Origin: Sphingobium sp. MI1205
GTDB lineage: Bacteria; Pseudomonadota; Alphaproteobacteria; Sphingomonadales; Sphingomonadaceae
Assembly (NCBI RefSeq): GCF_001563285.1
Contig: NZ_CP005188.1
Span: forward strand, 1,927,501 to 1,991,500
Direction of reading: 5' to 3'
DNA: 64,000 bases
Shown here: piece by piece, positions 61,844 through 64,000 of the stretch
Layout of the letters: every line of letters begins with the position of its first letter
Position numbering within the stretch: position 1 is the first letter of the stretch
Position numbers and translations under genes: made by a program
The notes under the pieces: generated by a model
What the model saw: the letters and a program-made list of their open reading frames with translations, nothing else
What the model was told of the DNA's origin: nothing
Database searches by the model: none

Positions 61844-63574
61844 ATGACCGGCGAGGAGAATTTCCGCATCCGGCCTGGCCGTGTCCGCTCGCGCGGCGGC
61901 CAGCGCGCGCTTCGGGCCATCGCCCAAGCGCTGGCGGCGGCGCAGCGGGCCGGCGGCCATATCTCGCGCCGAGGCCGGATCATCGCGCCGGGCCGCTCGA
62001 CCTTTGGCCGGGGCCGCAGCGCCAGCGTCCGCGCCACCCACCGGCTCGGCCACCGCTCGCGCCAAGTGATCGTCAAGGCGCGGGTGGTCCGGCATGGCGG
62101 CCGCGCGTCACTCGCCGCCCATCTCAACTATCTGCAACGCGATGGCGTCACGCGCGATGGCGAACGGGGCGTGCTGTTCGGCGCCGAAGCCGACAACCTC
62201 GACCGCAACGACTTCGCTTCGCTCTGCAAGGACGATCGCCACCACTTCCGCTTCATCGTCTCGCCCGAGGACGCCGCCGATATGGGCGACCTCAAGGGCT
62301 TCACCCGCGAGTTGATGCGCCGCATGGAAACGGATCTCGGCACGCGCCTCGACTGGCGCGCCGTCGAGCACTGGAACACCGACAATCCCCACGTCCACAT
62401 CATCGTGCGCGGCGTCGCCGAGGATGGGCAGAACCTCGTCATCTCCCGCGACTATATCCGCGAGGGGATGCGAGCGCAGGCGCGCGACATCGTGACCCGC
62501 GAGCTGGGGTTGCGCACCGACCTTGAGGTTCGCCAGTCGCTGGAGCGACAGGTCGAGGCCGAGCGCTGGACCGAGATCGACCGCGACCTCTCACGGACCA
62601 TGCAGCGCGATGGCGTGATCGACATGGCGCCCGAGGCCGGGACGCGGCCCGACGCCGACCATGCCTTGAGGATGGGGCGGCTGCGCAAGCTCGAACGGCT
62701 CGGCCTCGCCAGCGAAGTCGCGCCGGGACAGTGGACGCTCGCGGGCGACGCGCAGGCGGCCTTGCGGGAGCTGGGCGAGCGGGACGACATCATCAAGCGG
62801 ATGCACAAGGCGATGACCGAGCGCGGCATCGACCGCGGCGCCGCCAGCTATGTGCTTGAACCCGATCCCGCGCAGCCCGTCATCGGCAAGCTGGTCGATC
62901 GCGGCCTCCATGACGAGTTGACCGGCCACGCCTATGCGATCGTCGATGGAATCGATGGGCGCACCCATCACGTCCAGTTTCCCGACATCGAGGCGACCGG
63001 CGATTGCCGGCCCGGCGCGATCGTCGAGTTGCGCCGGTTCACCGACCGCAAGGGCCGCGACCGGGTGGCGCTCGCCGTGCGATCGGACATGGACCTCGAC
63101 GCACAGGTCCGGGCGCCGGGCGCCACCTGGCTCGATCGCCGCAACCTGTCGAGCGATGGCCGTGACCTCGGCGGCGGCTTCGGAACCGAGGTGCGCGCCG
63201 CGATGGAGGCGCGGGCCGAGCATCTCGCCGGCGAGGGGCTGGCCCATCGGCAGGGCCAGCGCATCGTCTTTGCCCGCAACCTGCTCGACACGTTGAGGCG
63301 GCGGGAGCTGGACGCGACAGCGAACGAATTGTCGGCGGAGATCGGCTTGCCGCACACGCCGTCCAAGTCCGGCGAATATGTCGCCGGCGCGGTGCGGCAG
63401 CGGCTGACGCTCGCCTCCGGCCGCTTCGCGATGATCGACAACGGCCTCGGCTTCCAACTCGTGCCCTGGTCCCCCTCACTCGACAGCCAGATCGGCAAGC
63501 ACATCTCCGGCGTCATGCGTGGCGACGGCAGCGTGGACTGGTCGTTCGGCCGCGGTCGGGGCCTCGGCTTGTGA
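61844..63574 (+). CDS. rlxS: Relaxase / mobilization nuclease, RlxS-like (DUF3363)
   Basis: The relaxase nicks oriT and leads the strand into the recipient. The 576-residue protein has a basic N-terminus of about 75 residues, then a VirD2-like relaxase core: VKARVVRHGGRASLAAHLNYLQRDGV with the candidate Tyr near residue 98, FRFIVSPEDA and the metal-binding histidine motif WNTDNPHVHIIVRG near residue 185. The rest is a DUF3363 region (GLASEVAPGQWTL, then EYVAGAVRQRLTLASGRFAMIDNG near the C-terminus). ATG 61844 begins 14 bp after the inverted GCAATGTGCG repeat. traG follows 16 bp downstream. Confidence 0.92.
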   Translation: MTGEENFRIRPGRVRSRGGQRALRAIAQALAAAQRAGGHISRRGRIIAPGRSTFGRGRSASVRATHRLGHRSRQVIVKARVVRHGGRASLAAHLNYLQRDGVTRDGERGVLFGAEADNLDRNDFASLCKDDRHHFRFIVSPEDAADMGDLKGFTRELMRRMETDLGTRLDWRAVEHWNTDNPHVHIIVRGVAEDGQNLVISRDYIREGMRAQARDIVTRELGLRTDLEVRQSLERQVEAERWTEIDRDLSRTMQRDGVIDMAPEAGTRPDADHALRMGRLRKLERLGLASEVAPGQWTLAGDAQAALRELGERDDIIKRMHKAMTERGIDRGAASYVLEPDPAQPVIGKLVDRGLHDELTGHAYAIVDGIDGRTHHVQFPDIEATGDCRPGAIVELRRFTDRKGRDRVALAVRSDMDLDAQVRAPGATWLDRRNLSSDGRDLGGGFGTEVRAAMEARAEHLAGEGLAHRQGQRIVFARNLLDTLRRRELDATANELSAEIGLPHTPSKSGEYVAGAVRQRLTLASGRFAMIDNGLGFQLVPWSPSLDSQIGKHISGVMRGDGSVDWSFGRGRGLGL

Positions 63575-63590
63575 CCCGGAAAGGATAATC

Positions 63591-64000
63591 ATGTCCGCCA
63601 CCAAGATTCAGTGGGGCCAGCTTACCGCCGTTCTCTCGATCGTGGTCGCGGCGACGTGGGCCGCGACCCAATGGACGGCCGCCTCTCTCGGCTATCAGTC
63701 TGAATTGGGAACGCCCTGGTTCACGATCGCCGGCTGGCCGGTCTATCCGCCCTACGCCTTCTTCGTCTGGTGGTTCGTCTTCGACGCCTACGCGCCCAGG
63801 ATTTTCATCACCGGCGCATATATCGCGGCCTCGGGAGGCATCGCCGGCTTCCTGGTCGCTATTGCCATGTCGGTCCATCGGGCGCGCGAGCTGAAGAACG
63901 CCGAGACCTATGGTTCGGCGCATTGGGCGGTGCGCGAGGATGTCGAGGCCGCTGGCCTGCTCGGCGAGAACGGCGTCATGCTCGGCCGACTGGGGCGGGA
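63591..64000 (+). CDS. traG: TraG/VirD4-type coupling protein (5' part)
   Basis: The gene runs off the right edge; 136 codons are visible. GGAAAGG precedes the ATG by 7 bp. The N-terminus has a first membrane helix (LTAVLSIVVAATWAATQW), a periplasmic loop with YPPYAFFVWWFVFDAYAPRI, and a second helix (AYIAASGGIAGFLVAIAM). The motif ETYGSAHWAV near residue 110 is the entry to the TraG/VirD4 ATPase domain. This coupling protein brings the relaxase-DNA complex to the mating channel. Its ATP-binding motifs lie outside the window. Confidence 0.9.
   Translation, partial: MSATKIQWGQLTAVLSIVVAATWAATQWTAASLGYQSELGTPWFTIAGWPVYPPYAFFVWWFVFDAYAPRIFITGAYIAASGGIAGFLVAIAMSVHRARELKNAETYGSAHWAVREDVEAAGLLGENGVMLGRLGR

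Larger units (their letters stand above)
42157..64000. mobile_element. Integrative and conjugative element or genomic island (left part)
   Basis: From the broken tRNA-Arg core onward the content changes from core metabolism to toxin-antitoxin, kinases, IS30, HEPN-type genes and then a conserved conjugation block: ParB-like, DUF736, DUF932, DUF2285, RdfS-like, RepA, DUF2840, TraF, DUF736, lytic transglycosylase, relaxase and TraG. This order is characteristic of alphaproteobacterial ICEs. No integrase, mating-pore operon or right end is visible, so the extent is open to the right. The exact left boundary (42157 or 42366) depends on how the two tRNA copies are read. Confidence 0.75.

Overview
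The window reads as the chromosome of a sphingomonad alphaproteobacterium, most likely Sphingobium or Sphingomonas. Reasons: a ChpT-type phosphotransferase, an RpoH and a glnB-glnA pair of alphaproteobacterial type, a sphingan-like exopolysaccharide locus, and high G+C coding sequence with many ATGA, GTGA and TGATG start-stop overlaps. No 16S gene or other species marker is present, so the genus is an inference.

Region 1 (1-2.9 kb) holds the 3' end of a KdpE-like response regulator, a degraded IS5-family element and an orphan mreB paralogue. Region 2 (2.9-23.5 kb) is a Wzx/Wzy-type exopolysaccharide locus. It has a priming sugar phosphotransferase flanked by two related tiny membrane proteins, an outer-membrane barrel, a Wza-like export protein, an AAA ATPase, a Wzz-like protein, a BY-kinase-like protein without a Walker A lysine, a WecG/TagA transferase, flippase, polymerase, four family-2 glycosyltransferases, a GH10 hydrolase, an acyltransferase, a frameshifted GH16 hydrolase and UDP-glucose dehydrogenase. 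Ugd would supply UDP-glucuronate, the transferases would build the repeat unit, Wzx/Wzy/Wzz/Wza would flip, polymerise and export it, and the hydrolases could trim it.

Region 3 (23.8-42.1 kb) is core genome: a CinA-like protein, map, glnB-glnA, chpT, a JAMM protease, rluD, rpoH, mtgA, clpX, clpP, a glycosyltransferase, tig, tRNA-Leu, an ECF sigma/FecR pair, cobB, dapB, nth and a small secreted protein.

Region 4 (42.13-64 kb) is a mobile island that begins at a tRNA-Arg(CCG). A broken 5' half-tRNA lies 209 bp before an intact copy. The cargo zone has a VapBC pair, a three-gene PP2C phosphatase / Ser-Thr kinase / Ser-Thr kinase-cold-shock-fold operon, two genes truncated around an IS30 element (one a DUF3732 remnant), and three genes with HEPN-like motifs, one of them frameshifted. 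The conserved backbone follows: ParB-like, DUF736, DUF932, then an XRE regulator, a DUF2285 protein, a DUF6499/DUF2285 protein and an RdfS-like protein that together resemble the Mesorhizobium ICE excision switch, then RepA with an origin-like segment, DUF2840, TraF, a second DUF736, a lytic transglycosylase, a relaxase and the start of TraG/VirD4. The integrase, mating-pore genes and far end are not in the window.

Functions come from motif recognition by eye. No database search was run.
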